A stretch of DNA of 64,000 bases from Pelodera strongyloides (GCA_036852015.1 JAANDG010000084.1:295061-359060); one strand, 5' to 3'; counted from the stretch's first letter, positions 36,161 through 49,769 are shown. Made by a program: numbers and translations. The notes: generated by a model from the letters alone, not told the origin.

Positions 36161-37846
36161 CAGTGCGTCGCATAAGTATGTAGGCACCCCCAAATTTAAC
36201 GATAAATTTTTTGGACCAAAATTTTTTGGACCAAAATTTTTTGAACAAATTTTAACACCACATTTTTTGGACCGAAATTTTTTGAACAAATTTTAACACC
36301 ACTAAATCAAATCGACCATGGCGAAAAACCCGAGGACAATGAAAATTATAAAAAAATTCAACATTTTCAGTATTTTACGACATTCAAACCGAAAAACAGC
36401 TGTTTCAAAAGTTTGTAGGCACCCACTTTAGTTAATTGTATTATTAATTCATTTTATTATAATTACTCTGAAATGGATAAATTGCAATTGTCATGGGTAT
36501 TAGTGATAATGTGAGCCATTATTGCTAAAATGCCAAGTGGTAAGCATCTCTCAAACAACGAATGCGTCCAGATTGAGGCCCTACATCAAGCTGGTCTTAG
36601 CAATCGGGCCATTGCGGCTCAAATTCATCGGTCTCCTGGTGTGGTCGACAAATTCCTGAAAAACCCCAATTCCTATGACTCTAAGAAGAGGACTGGTCGT
36701 CCTCGTTTATTCACTGCTCAGGAAGATCGCCTGTTAGGACGTCTTGCCTCTAATGCGTCGAAGTCAGTCAACGAACTTCGATCTGATCAGGGAACTACTG
36801 CATCTAAGAGAACTGCTTGGCGGGCCATTAGAAGCCGTCCTCACCTTGTGAGTTCAAGAATGGAACCAGCTCCTCGCATCACGGCTGCTCACAAAGTCGC
36901 TCGTCTCGGTTTCTGTCAGAACAACATGACAACGAATTGGTCTAAGGTAATTCTTGTTTATTGCTTATTTTATTCTTTGTTTCTCGTTAATTTTTTATAA
37001 CCCGCTCTATTCCTAGCTTTAGGTGATCTTCAGCGATGAAAAGGAGTTTAATTTGGATGGTCCCGATGGAAATCACCACTACTGGAGAGATCTCAGGAAG
37101 GAGCCGCTCTTCTTTCAGAAAAGGAACTTTGGGGGTGGCACAGTAATGGTTTGGGCCGCGTTTCATCATGATGGCGTTCTGGCATTGGAGTTTATTACCA
37201 CTCGGATGAACTCCTTGGATTATCAGGCAGTGCTCCAGAAGAATTTGCTACCGTTTCTGCAGAGTCCAGCAGGGCAAGGACTGCAACTTGCAACTCCAGC
37301 AAGATAATGCGCAGGTCCACCAGGGCATTCTTTCAACAGCACCAGATTAACGTTATGGACTGGCCTGCTTGCTCCCCAGATGCCAATCCCATAGAGAATC
37401 TTTGGGGATTGTTGGTACGGAAAATATACGCTAATAATCGTACCTACGACACAGTTGCCACCCTTAAAGCCGCAATACTCCAAGCGTGGAACGGCCTGGA
37501 CGCTCAGTTGCTCAAGAACCTGGCCAATTCTCTACCGAACCGGATTTTGCCATCACCAAGAATAACGGTGGTCACACCGATTATTAAATGAATATTATCA
37601 TTCATTATTCAGTTTAATTTTTAATAAAAAGTTGTTTTTACTGAAGTGCCTACAAACTTTTGAAACAGCTGTTTTTCGGTTTGAATGTCGTAAAATACTG
37701 AAAATTTTGAATTTTTTTATAATTTTCATTGTCCTCGGGTTTTTCGCCATGGTCGATTTAGTGGTGTTAAAATTTGTTCAAAAAATTTTGGTCCAAAAAA
37801 TTTATCGTTAAATTTGGGGGTGCCTACATACTTATGCGACGCACTG
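36161..37846 (+). mobile_element. Tc1/mariner (Tc3-like) DNA transposon
   Basis: The element begins CAGTGCGTCGCATAAG, ends with its inverse CGCATTATGC-type sequence closing in CGCACTG, and is flanked by TA on both sides (36159-36160, 37847-37848), as expected for Tc1/mariner. The terminal inverted repeats run several hundred bases inward (to about 36430 and 37647). The motif AGTNTGTAGGCACCC occurs at both the outer and inner ends of each repeat. The left repeat holds an extra duplicated block (about 36215-36300) that is single on the right. It encodes one degraded transposase. Confidence 0.93.
36530..37591 (+). pseudogene. Tc3-like transposase, frameshifted
   Basis: Transposase of the Tc3 branch of Tc1/mariner. 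The N-terminal helix-turn-helix region (start 36530, MPSGKHLSNNECVQIEALHQ, then GRPRLF) is followed by a probable 76-bp intron, 36947-37022, that restores the reading across VIFSDEKEFNLDGPDGNHHY. The catalytic triad is visible: Asp in FSDEK, Asp in QQDNA, and Glu in NPIENLWG with the Asp-34-Glu spacing typical of Tc1. The segment around 37290-37330 changes frame twice: the FSDEK frame stops at 37305, QQDNA is in a second frame, and the C-terminal DWPACSPDANPIENLWG is in a third. It is therefore unlikely to make an active enzyme unless these are sequencing errors. Confidence 0.88.
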
Positions 37847-38897
37847 TATGTGTCTATGATTTAGTGGATGTTTCTCACTGTTCGGTTAAAGTAAATTTCA
37901 TATTCACCTATTTTTCTAAATGTTTTTATGCGATTGACAAGGCTATTGATGTAAACTGGGCAAAAAAAAAAGAAAGATGATTATTTTGCACGAAGATGCA
38001 GACAGTGAAGAGTGAAGACAGCCCCTTTTGAATAATTTTGAACGAAAATAATCATGTTGGATACACTTTCCCTATAGAAATATAATGTAAAAAAAAACTG
38101 CAAAAAAAAGTTCCTGAAGGGAATAGAACCCTGGCCGCAATAACCGCAAGCTGGAGAGCTATCCACTACACTACAATACCGATGATTTAATTGTCAAGAA
38201 AAGGCGCCAATTGCAACAAAATTGCCACAACGCTATAACTTCGGGGCTCATATTCTGAATTCCAGAAGTCCATAGAGATTTCGGAACATATATTCAAATA
38301 CCCTTTGCCATGCTTTATTTACCCATAATAGGCTCATTTCCAGGGAGGATCTTTTAACGATGCGCGCTCCTTGTTAGAAACACAACCTGTCTCATTTTGT
38401 AAACAACTTCGCCATAGAAGACCTTTCCAAATTCTTCCCGAAAGTTATGCGCTTTTGGATTTTGTTAGATGTGATAGGTCACGTGTTCGATCCTACCTGC
38501 GCAGCAGGTGTTGAAAGTTTCAAGAAATACTCTACAAAATGATGTTATTGTCCGTGTAAGTTGCCAACTTCTAAACCAGTATCCCAGCTCATTTTAACAT
38601 ATTTTGTCTTGAATACGGACAAGTTGGTTGGATCAGAATTACACGTGTACCAACGTCTTGATCGGACTTTTCAATAAATAAAAAAGACTGGGTTTACTAT
38701 TTGAGAATATACCCTATTACAAACCGAACGCAATATCTACTTGAAAAGCGCGACAAAGAGGGGAAGCAAATTTCATCATCTGATTATGATTTTAACATGT
38801 TTTATGTTGAAGATGGAATTGTTTGCAAATAGACGGGCAATAACACTGAAACCGTTGTTGAATTGGTTGAGAGGTAGCTAGACACGGATAACTTTGG
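37847..38897. repeat. Right arm of 2.1-kb palindrome
   Basis: Inverse copy of 35109-36160. A motif at 38625-38670 (GGATCAGAATT... then TCTTGATCGGACT) recurs in diverged form just outside the arm at 38895-38935, suggesting a longer original unit on this side. Confidence 0.93.
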
Positions 38898-39778
38898 ATC
38901 AGAATTGCGCGTGTAAACTTCTTGACGGGACTATTTGTTTAGTTTTGTTCTTTGATAAATGTTTGATTTCTGACAGTCTTTCTCGTTTGCTCACGATATC
39001 TCTGTACATTTTTATTAGCTACGATTGTGTACTTTTATATTTTGTAATAAAAGATTAATTTACAAAATAAATTGTTCTCTTATTCGTTTGTTGTGTAACA
39101 CGTGCAGAAAACATAGATAATAAAGTAAAATAAATGAAATCAATTAATATTGAGCATTTGTTTGTACTCAAAAAGGCAGTTCTACTATTCAAAACGTGAT
39201 AAAGATACTAATTATATCACAAGCGTAGAAAAACATGTCAAAGTGAGCACGGATAGTTTAAGTGAATTTAAATGATATTTTGAATGTTAAAGCACTTGGC
39301 TTAATGGCACAGAGTAAGGCAATGAAATATAATATGAGCAATACTAGGGAATGTTATAGCAAGCCATGAGAATTGACACCACATTAGGCTAATGAAATGT
39401 ATTGGATTAACTGGTATACTTTGGAAATATCAACAATCATGCCCGATATAATGCGGCGAAACCCGATACGGGTTAGAATTCGCTACTAAGTGGTTGGAAA
39501 TGGTAATGTTATAAAGTAATGTTATAAATCTCATACTGCTAAAGAGTAAATACAGGGAATGTAGGCGCAATATCCAGGGCATAACAATCTGTGATATAGT
39601 TACAGTGCAGTTGTGCGGCTTAATTATACATAGACCAAACATAGATGAAGTTACAGTATGCCTAGTGGATAACAATAATACATGCAATACTCGTATACTG
39701 TTTTATGCACAGTATACTAGGGAAGACGAATATCACAATAATCTTATACTACTTTTCTACTGTAGCTATACAGTATAT
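38898..39778. other. Spacer between palindrome and SGPL1 3' end
   Basis: AT-rich sequence that should include the SGPL1 3' UTR. Starts with the diverged repeat of a motif inside the right arm. No gene seen. Confidence 0.65.
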
Positions 39779-42700
39779 CTAGAGAGACGGTCGAGAGTAG
39801 CAAGCATCCAGGTACTCGAGGGCGAACTCCCTCACAATAGAACGGTCGGGGATCTTCTGGGCCATACCGTAGAGAGCAGCCTGGAAAAGGGGTAATTAAG
39901 GAGTTCGCTAAGTTCGTTTTGGTGTTTTGCGTGCACCAGTGAAATTCGGATGGGTGGCGTGGGTGCCCTGAGAACTTGGAAAGTTGCGCCGCTGCAGCCT
40001 AGCTGCACAGCCAGCGAGGGTTGCGCCGCTACATCCTAGCAGCATAGCCAGCGAGGGTTGCGCCGCTACAGCCTACCAGCGAGGTGTGCGCCGCTACAGC
40101 CTAGCGACATAGCCAGCGAGGGTTGCGTCGCTACAGCCTAGCAGCATAGCCAGCGAGGGCGTGGAGAGGTAACGGCACCTTCTTTGCTGCCAAACTCCAG
40201 CAATTTTCGCATTGTACTTCAAGTAACCAGGAGAAGGTATGTATAAAATAAATCACGTGTGCATAGTTACAATAATAACCGACCGGTCCAGTCGACCTCT
40301 CCTCCGGGGTTCTCTTTATATGTTCGACAGCTTCACGAACATCACGGATCAACTCATCAGCCACTCCATTGTGTGTATGGTTGAGAGTCACCATTAGATG
40401 CATTCTGAAATCACGGGGAAAATAAACTCGTTTGTCCTTCAATATACCGTGTTCACTGTAGTGGCTTATTCCGTAGAGATTCTGTGCTATATCTAAGCGA
40501 CAGGACGGTGCGAGTCTAGAGCCGGTGCACCTCTTCGGTGCGTATCTATGTATCCTATGCTAATTTTGTACGATTGCCGTTGACGATCGTACAAAATTAG
40601 CATAGGATACATAGGATTTGCTTATCATATGCAAATTTTCCGAAGGAGCTGGCATTTCGCTTTAAGTGCAGCACATGAACTTTACTTCGATGTCCGATGT
40701 AACTCGTGACTTATGGCTGCACAAGTAAGCAATTGTGTTCGCTTAATATGAGTCTTGATTTTACCCGTTCACAGTACTACTAATAATTATCCCAGTTGCT
40801 CACCCAGTTGGGAACTGCAAATTGGTCAACTGCCAATGCTTGTCGTGTAGGAGATCAGATAATCTATGCACGTCAATCACGTCACTTGTCCATGATACTA
40901 TGCAAATGTCTGAGGATCCTTGGAGGCGGAGCTCTGGGATTGAGGTGATTCTGAAATGAGAAGACAGATTAGGTAGAGCGGATTCATGGATCATATTTAC
41001 AGATAAATTATTACCTATTAATTTACCTGCTTCCTTAGGATTTTAATTGCCCTGATTGTTGAATATGTTGCAAACAATGTGTACAGTTTTGGTAGTTACT
41101 GTATTGATGATGGCCTTTTTGTTGACAAGATCAAAGTATTATCAGCTATGTGAAATTGATCTAGGTAATTACGATGAGCTCCCGTAACCCACATAAAATA
41201 ATTGACCAACCCGTCTCTGATCTTCCTCGTCGTGTCAACTACTTTTTGTGCGTTCTTCCTGTAATTATCCTTTCCTTGGTAGAGAAGGGACGCCCAACAG
41301 AGAGCGATGTTCACACCGGCACGGGATCCTACAAATAGTGAGGTTACAAAAATGATTTAAGTCAAAATAAATAAATAAATATTTTACGCTTCAAGTGCGC
41401 ACTTCTTTATTCAAGGGTAGTTCAATACAGTGTTCAAATCGTATGGCTTTGTTTCCAGAACAGAGCTATTGTTAGTACTTGATGTGGGGGTGTCACTTGC
41501 TAATAAAATGTGCGTTCAGTTAGAGTTCAGTGACCTTGTGGTCATTCAGTGATCACTCTGTGTAGATTATTCATGACATCGAATTATAGCTAACTAAGCG
41601 TCCTAAGCGAGCATGGTTCAAGAAACAAACGTGCTGTATATCTTTCGAAGAGTACTTTCCCCCAGTTGTCCAAAGTAATCACATACCTTCCATTGTACTG
41701 CTGGCATAGATTCCTCCTTGCCAGTCTGTATCACAGAAATACTGATGATGGATGTACTCCTCGTTCTTGTACAACACTACAGAAGAACCCTTGGGACTGA
41801 GACCGTACTAAACGGGGGAGTTATAGTATTTAGACACAACATGAGATAAATACTATAAAAATGTGCCGGTAACTCCTCAACTGTGCACAATTAAGAGCAA
41901 TTTTGATGTTGGAATTACTCGACCAAACCCATGCCTCTAGTGGTTTGTTTATGAAAATACCTTCAGGTTTTACCTAATTGTTAGGTAATTAAAAAGCTTC
42001 TTGTCACGGTAATGATAATAATCATACCTTATGCGTATCAGCGCTGATACTGCACACACCAGGCACACGGAAATCGAACGGAATTTTGTCCTGAAATTAT
42101 GTACTGTAAATTACTATAACCATTAGTATTTACTGTGTAATGTAAACGTATGCAGCAGATGCACTCAAAATACATGACGCCACAATATATGCAAACGCCC
42201 GATAAGCAACTGTTGAACCGTTACCTAACTAAAAAAAACTAAAAGATAATATTATAAATTGCAATCCTTACATCAATGAAGGGTAGGAGGAATCCTCCCA
42301 GGCAGGCATCCACATGCACGGGAACGTCATACTGTAGTCCCATCTGTCCGATCTCTTCAATGTCGTCCACAGTACCAAAGGGGAAGTTGGGCGTCGAGCC
42401 AACAAGCTGCAAATAGTGCGAATAAGAGGAAACCATTTGGCGACGGTTGTCGGATTTTCAATTGTCCGAACCATTTGGAGGCCTGATGGTGACCTCTTGA
42501 GGACAATGAATTCCGACAGCAAAGTGGTCACCAAATGTAGGACTAGCAGAGAGAAATTCCAAAGAGGATTATTGCATCCGAGTCCTCATTCTTCAAAAAG
42601 CAACCTCTATAAACTGATATTACCATGCAAGTCCTCGATGAAATGGCTCTTCTCATTTGCTTCAAATCAACTTTGAAAGTTTCTTTGTCGACGGGAATTT

Positions 42701-45700
42701 GTACCTAAATATATCTATAAGCATATTTAAAACTCCAAACTATACAACGTCAGAAATAACTCCCTCTAAAATAAAATAAAATAAAATAAAGCTAAAATAA
42801 AATCAAACTCAGTTCTGAAATTGGATTCAAAATATGTACCAGTTTAATTCGGAACAATTCAGCTGCTTTTGTGAAGGCTGCATGTGCACTCGTTGGAATT
42901 ATCCTGGAAGATGAAATTCATTACGTTTACAAATAAATAAGTTTTAAATCGTTTCACATTGGCATAAGGAAAGTTTCTAGGGAAATCTATTCACATAGTG
43001 TGTTCGCCCAAACAGGGTCAGCCCCTCACTATATGGCTTATGTAAAAAATACTATATGGCTTATGTAAAAAAAGAAAAAAGAAAAATACTTACATTTCAG
43101 GAAATTGTACTCCTCTGCTCAGGGCTCGGTTTCTATGTGCCAGACATGCGAGGAGAATCGAAACTGTGCCACCCGTGGACATCTGAAAATGGGTTTCTAA
43201 TTGCTAATTGTGCTAATTGTTCTAATTGTGGAAAGAGGGGAACATTTCGGTGGGCCCAGCGGCCCAGCTAGGGTCCGCGCAGCCGCGCCATCGGTATACA
43301 ATATGTGCAAAAAATTTCTTTTGGCGAACGTTGGCGGATCTGCGACGTCCACGTAACCTCAAAAAGGTGCACCAAATGGAATTCTACAGAGTGCGAAAAA
43401 TACCGTAACCATATGGTGATATGATAAAATTCAGTTGATCAGGTCATCTCACCGTTCCACAAGATCGTTCGTCTCCGTGCATCATTGTGCAGCAGATTCT
43501 CACAACTTCGGCTTCCATTTTACGGACTCCGGGGAAGAGTTTGGGCCACAAGGGATTGGACCAGGCAAAGCGAGAGAACACCTAGAAGTAGAAGTACTAA
43601 AATAACTTCGATAAAGAGAATTTTGAGACTGTGAGAATCTAGATAAGGATTGAAGATCAGAGTTTAGAAGATTGAATTGTATGAACACAGAAGAATATGG
43701 TAAACGCAACGTATACCGTATAGCTTACGGCTTTGTTGAAGCTAGGGATAAAATGAGAGAGAGAGAGAGAGAGAGAAGGAAAAGAGAAAAGATAGGAGAG
43801 AGGGAGAACTCATCACCGGTGTCTTACCTCAGTGTAGACCTTCATCTCCTCGAGGTCGGACTCGTCATTGAACACTGCTCCAGAACACCGGCCATCCAGG
43901 TAACGAGCAGCTTCTGCAACAATAACAGTGGTACAGAAAAGCGTCGGTCAATGGTGACCAAATGGTTTCCAAACCGTTTGGTGACCCGCCAAAGACCATT
44001 TTACGAACGTCACAAATGTTTCACCGCTAATCAGAGTCGCTGGTTGAAACTTGAAACTATGCTCAAGTTAAACAGGAATTACATAACCACTCAGTTATCA
44101 TCCGGCTCAAACGTTTAGACATCTTTAGTTACCTTTTAGAAACCAGGTATTTCAGCTTTCTAACAATAAACGTTTCTATTTTTAAAAATTGCATCCTCTC
44201 CAAACCACAGATTCCCGTTTCGCTTAAAATAGTCGAATAGACAGTCTTTTCCGTTCTTTGAAAACGTGTTCTGCACGGGGTTTCCTATGGTTCCTATCTA
44301 TATGACGTCAGTAGACTCTTCAAGATCACCATGCAAACGTGACATCATTTTGAAATAAAAATGATCTCGCGGTATTCTCCCGCGTTATTGACAACCAAGA
44401 ACGGACGAGCCGCGCATAACTTGATGCTGATCATTTTAGACAAATTTCGGACAAGTATTCGGGTTTCGAATCAAAGAAACATACTACATGCTACTGCTAT
44501 CTATATCAGCCGCTAGTATTATTTATTTATTTATTTATTTACTTATTTATTTATTTATTTATTTGTTTATTTGTTTATTTATTAAATAGCAGCATAGTGC
44601 CTCACAATCAAGTTATGAAGAGCAACTAGTATATAACTGGTTGTGTTGTCGTTGATTAGCGAGAAATCAAGAGTAATTTATAGGTAATGGCGTCGATAGC
44701 ATTTCAAATTTTGCAACTATATAATTTGACTACCATATCTAACAGATAGATAGCACAGGATTTGGACGTGATCTCAAGAAACTTGTTTCTAAGAGGTCAA
44801 ACGTACGTGCTATAGACTACAGGCAACTTTTGCATACGTAGATTACTGCTAGCGAACAAAAACGTTACTGTCGGCAACAAATGTCCCAGTAATTGGTGTG
44901 GATGTGATAGGATATTGTTCAACATGGTTATATTCAGTTTTGAGCTCAAACGAGCATTATGCAGACTAAATCAACTGCATTGACTACTGTAGCGAACAGG
45001 GAGCCAGGTTGTTTCCATACAGTCTAAAACTACCTGAGACGGTAGTATATTGTAGTTTTCTAATTATATTACTTATTTAACTGATGAAAATAGGATGGTG
45101 CACGACGAAAACCTGGTGGCTGTGCGGCGAGATGTAGGCTCACCGTATTTGAGCTGCGCACAATCAAATCCCTCGACCATAAGTATCGAACAAATAAGGA
45201 TGTATGTTAATTCTAAAAGGACCCACCCATATTATCATATTCCCTGACCAGGCTCAACAACTCTCCACTATTCATTCCATTTGAGGGGAGTTCGTCCAAA
45301 AACTGTCCACTCTTATCCGTTTCGTGTATGGCCTTTCGGACGTCTTTACGGACGCCTTCCAATTCGGCCTGGAATTTATTTCAATAAGTTCTCTCTCAAC
45401 TCTAGTAAAGCGAAATACCGGCCGGTTTTTGAAACACATCGAGCAGACTATTCTTATGCGGCATATGCAAATGAACATAAATTAAAATGAAACATCGAGC
45501 TAAATTCGAGTAACTTAGCATAAATACGTAGCAATTCAGTTGACCACGAGGCGTTTCAAAAACCGGCCAGCATTTCGCTTTAAATATTTTGCGAAGAGGG
45601 CTTTCAGAAATTGAATTTTCGAAGATGGACGGGAAAACTTCCAAATAATCTTTTGGTGTCCAAAGTAGAAGAATACACAGGCACGTCTATGTAAATTATT

Positions 45701-46742
45701 AATTATCAGACGGCTATCGCCGCCTGAGGCGACTACTCAGGCGCTACTACTAAAATGATCATACTGCACACTTATATGAAACGTCTGAAACGTGTCTTGA
45801 AAAAAAATCATGAAATAAGATTCGAATACGCTTGCTCAAGACTGCATTACGGCTCTCCTTTTATAGCATTTAGATATTCAAATTTTCGTTGCGTTCACAC
45901 GCGGCTTCAAACAAAAAAGTAAACTCTTCTCCTTTATATTTTTTAATTATTATTATTATTATAATCTCCACTCACCCTTATCCTATTCTTCACATAGGGA
46001 ATGCATCGCACAAGACGGAACACTTTTGATCGGAGCCTATATCGGAGCCCTGCAAAAATAACCATAACATTTTGATGGATAGTTAGGATTCAAAGGTACA
46101 GAAGGCAAAGACTAATGTCTGGTTAATCTATAAAATGTCCTCAAAATAGGCGCCCCACCAAATATGTAAATGAATGGCAGCTCGGTAGCTCTGGCGGATA
46201 TAAATTGCTACACTTCATCGTTTATCTTTAACCTATAGCCTATAGGGTGTGTGTGTAGGCTCCACCGTTGCACGTGTACAGTAGCCTGTGGTGCAAAATA
46301 CTCATGGCAGAGTCCAATACGAAAGAAACTAGACATTTACTCCCCTTAACCTATGGAAATTTAAAAATAGATTCATTCAAACCTCTATCATCAGTGTGCA
46401 TTGCATATAATGATGAGATCACATATCCCGCAGCGAACGCAGATACAGTAAGCATGAACGGATCCTTTTCCTAAATTTAGAATCGCATAATTTTTTTAAT
46501 TTATGCAAATGTATACAGTAGGCCACTCAATGTGAATATCATCTTTTATGCGCTGAATCCGCTTATAGCTTACAGCGGCCTCCACAACGCTGCTGCGCAA
46601 ATTTTGGTGAAAAGGTGCTAGGTAAGTATTATACTTTTTTAACATTTGATCTACAGTTTGTAAAATAAAAGTTATTTATTACCTGTAGGAACTCCATAAT
46701 TTGTTTATGTGCTTCTTTCATTAAATTTTGAAAATCGTCCAT
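39779..46742 (-). CDS. SGPL1: Sphingosine-1-phosphate lyase
   Basis: PLP-dependent ER-membrane enzyme that cleaves sphingosine 1-phosphate to hexadecenal and phosphoethanolamine, the exit step of sphingolipid breakdown (family knowledge). Seventeen exons, transcript order: 46683-46742 (ATG), 46574-46633, 46383-46470, 45976-46049, 45227-45368, 43828-43913, 43453-43581, 43094-43182, 42840-42903, 42624-42704, 42272-42406, 42028-42090, 41687-41807, 41211-41328, 40804-40950, 40284-40404, 39779-39880 (TAG). Phases close to 559 residues (human 568). Seen: N-terminal TM helix ([18 protein letters not shown]), [55 protein letters not shown] with the PLP lysine at residue ~357, then [20 protein letters not shown] and GSRAG. 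The first two exons are the least certain; the second has a weak purine-rich acceptor. Confidence 0.96.
39984..40165. repeat. ~37-bp GC-rich minisatellite in last SGPL1 intron
   Basis: Five copies of a unit with TGCGCCGCTACAGCCTAGC then AGCCAGCGAGG; the third copy is shortened. Much more GC-rich than its surroundings. Confidence 0.93.
40540..40665. repeat. Truncated copy of the 172-bp foldback element
   Basis: Matches the centre and right arm of 8645-8816 (GTACAAAATTAGCATAGGAT ... GGAGCTGGCATTTCGCTTTAA). It lies in SGPL1 intron 40405-40803. Confidence 0.92.
44516..44585. repeat. (TTTA)n microsatellite in SGPL1 intron
   Basis: About 17 units of TTTA with minor variants, in the long intron 43914-45226. 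Confidence 0.97.
45405..45583. repeat. Foldback element, CCGGCC family (copy 4)
   Basis: AGTAAAGCGAAATACCGGCC to ACCGGCCAGCATTTCGCTTTAA-type end, same AT-rich arms as copy 1. In SGPL1 intron 45369-45975. Confidence 0.92.
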
Positions 46743-47363
46743 TTTCTGAGGCTGAAAATCGGAATCAGAATAATGTGCACTCCTATCATCATAACATAAT
46801 ACATCTAAACGATGCTCAACAGAAACCCATAGTTTTTAGAGATTGCAACATTTCTAGACATTTCTAGTGAAGCAAGCAAGCAAGCAGGTCGTAGAAAGTT
46901 ATGATGCCCTTTACCTACTGTAGCCACATCGTTTTCTCACCTACTGTAGGAAAAGGCATTCTAAATGTAAAATGAAGTGGGTACTGTGTTCGAGTTCTGG
47001 TTGGGTTTAGCAAACGAAATAACACAATAAACGAAGTACTTTGTGATCCAGAATTATTTTTCTGTTTTTATCAGCCCGGCGTGTATTTATACTAGGAAGC
47101 TCTTTGATTTTTTGATCTCAGAACGAAGGGGAGTGGAAAAGGTCAAAAAGTGTGCAAAACATTGGGGAAAGGGAAAACTAGAATATAAACGGTGCAGCGG
47201 GCGGAGCAAAATGGTATGATATATGCAATAAATGGTATAGAATGGTGCAGAAGAATGGTGCAAAAGACAGGTAACAGATGTATAATATATACGTGTGATA
47301 GTGGTTTGTTGTTGGCATAACATGAAGCTATATTGAAAGGAAAGAGACATTGGTTAGCTAATG

Positions 47364-47543
47364 TTAATACCGGCCGGTTTTTGAACCACATCAAATCAAG
47401 TACACCAGCGTTCTTATACAGCTTATGCAAATAAATAGAAATTAGAATAAAAAATCGAGCTAAATTCGAGCAACTTTGCATAAACACCTGAATTCAGTTT
47501 CACGCACGATGCGTTTCAAAAACCGGCCGGTAAGTTCGCTTCA
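47364..47543. repeat. Foldback element, CCGGCC family (copy 5)
   Basis: TTAATACCGGCCGGTTTTTG to AAACCGGCCGGTAAGTTCGC. Intergenic, upstream of SGPL1. Confidence 0.9.
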
Positions 47544-49544
47544 AAGAAAGGACGTCCAGGTATTGCCTACTTGGTAATTTTGCTCTTTACTATTCAAATT
47601 AACTCCATGTCTATATAAGTAAGACCTCTCGTCATATAATATTATCAAGCTAGTCATTGAATCGGAATGATTATGAGTTTTCTTGCAACATTCGCACCGC
47701 ACTAATGTAAAATGACGCAACATTAGCATACTATGCAACAGCATATTATTAGCATGGATCCCCATCAAGTGTTTGCAGTTTGAAAGAAAGGAAAGAAAGA
47801 AAACACAATCTAAAAATCAGCGACAAAGTGATAAAGCATTGTGCATTTTTACAACAGATGGTAGTAAAAGGTAGCAGTCGGTTGGCAACCAATAAAGGTA
47901 GATAAAATGAGAATAAATATGGAAATACAGCACAGGAAAACGGAACAAATGCTGAAATCACAAATTTGCTAACTGGTAACTGACCATGTGGTGACCAAAA
48001 ATTGGTCACGATAAGGTTACCAAATGGGCTCCTCAGGTTATATGTGCGAGGGTGATGAGGTGGTCTCCTCCCTTTTATATACTTGCACCCTCCGCTCAAG
48101 AGTGTGTAGAGTCTGATACCTTATCAATAGAGTTTGTGACACCATCGGATACCCATTATACAATCGCATCACGCTACACACACAATTGTTTTGACAAGTC
48201 TAATCGTTTGCTTGTTTGAACACAAAATGGGCAACCATTTGGCGACGGTTCTAGTTTTTTTTTCAGTGAGATCATGCTACATACATACGACTCAAAGAGA
48301 TAACTGTTTTAGAGCATTTATCTCTTGTTTAGTCAGTTATCACTTGTAACTTTGTTATGAAATTTTCTGCAAAGTTTTCCGCACGCCCACTACTGTAGGA
48401 TCAGTAGTGGAAACGGTTTTCAAAGTAGGCAATAAACAACTTACACAAAATTTCGGCATAACATGGGAGGTAATAAGCTTTACTGAATATAATATAATGG
48501 TTTAGCCATTTAGCACGGAGTTACAAAAGCCTTCTGTTTAGCTGCAGTGCTGCAAACGCGACAACCGTAATATATAATGGGATTTCCCACTGAAAACAAG
48601 GGGAGTTTTGTTTGAATTCGTCATCTAACAAGGTCAAAAGTCGGCCAATAGGTAACTTATGAAAAATGGGCCGATCACAAACAATATATAAGGCAAGTTT
48701 ATAAGAAAGTTTATCTCAGGAACACCTTTTGGTTCAAATCCAAGACTAGAACTATCGCAAGCTAGAGAACATTCGTGTTTAAATGCTTATTGAAACGTAG
48801 TGTAGCAGTTTTAAGATCAAACCCCTTTCGTAGACATTCACGCTTATCAACTTGGCAGAAGCTTGACACAAAAAATGGCATTTCCTGACGAATTCTGGAG
48901 ATAAAATTAGTAATTACGACATGGCTTTGCTTGTGAGAGAGAGACATCGTGCCCTGTCCAGAAACCTTACAACATGCGAATAGAGTGTCAGGTAATGTCA
49001 TCGATAGTTGAATAAGTGTCAGGTAATGTCATAAGTTTCGATAGATAATATAAACGAACTGATGGGCGACCCCACAGGTAACTTGGTGCTCGCGGCCTCG
49101 ATCTCTATCGTGGCCGCCTCTTTTCAATCTTTCTATCGGATAATAAAAGCTAAGGTCGAATTTGAAGAATCTCTGTTAATTCACGATCGTCACAACTGGG
49201 AAGCATATTAAGACAACATGCTAGTTTTCTGGAATCTTCTCATACGCTAATAATGCTGATTAGCACCCCACAAGAATGAATATAAGGGCCACGCGCCCAC
49301 CCGCTAACACTTTCAGACCTAGCACTGGGCATCAGGCCCCCATCTCTGCTGCAGTTCTCCACTACAGTACTCCCTACGCACGTTCGGTCTGGTGCGCAAC
49401 TCCTACCTTCTGGAGCTGGCCTGGAAGACCCCGCAACTACGTACACTGAATAAACGGTTACACTCTGAACTACTGTTACATCTACACGGTTGTTCCCTGG
49501 GCAAGGATTAACAAATGCAACTACAACACAAATTACCTTTGATA

Positions 49545-49769
49545 AATTACCTTTGAGGCGTGGCAATTGCCATGTTGGCCAATCAGCGCGAATGGGCGTG
49601 ACAACTGTGATTAATTGTTGTGTATGACCGGCCACCGTAAATTACTGAAGACTGCGTGAATATGGCGACTGAAAATTGGAAAAAAATTCAGCCTACTATA
49701 TTTGAAACGGAGAATCCGATGGAGTCATCAAAAGTAGGGGTCATTTGAAATGGACTTGACCCTTTAATC
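49545..49769. repeat. One-armed relative of the TTAAAGGG foldback
   Basis: GGCCAATCAGCGCGAATGGG, TGACTGG-like and GGAGTCATCAAAAGTAGGGG ending CTTGACCCTTTAA match the right half of 15456-15873. The left half is missing. Confidence 0.85.

Noticed and set aside
36027..36248. Mirror-image short ORFs at 36027-36248 (-) and 37774-37980 (+)
   Set aside because: They are the same sequence read from the two palindrome arms and terminal repeats, with no motif.
49240..49635. 131-codon minus-strand frame, possible retroelement or LTR
   Set aside because: The patch is GC-richer and has AATAAA, but no second LTR, primer-binding site or polymerase motif could be found, and part overlaps the one-armed foldback.
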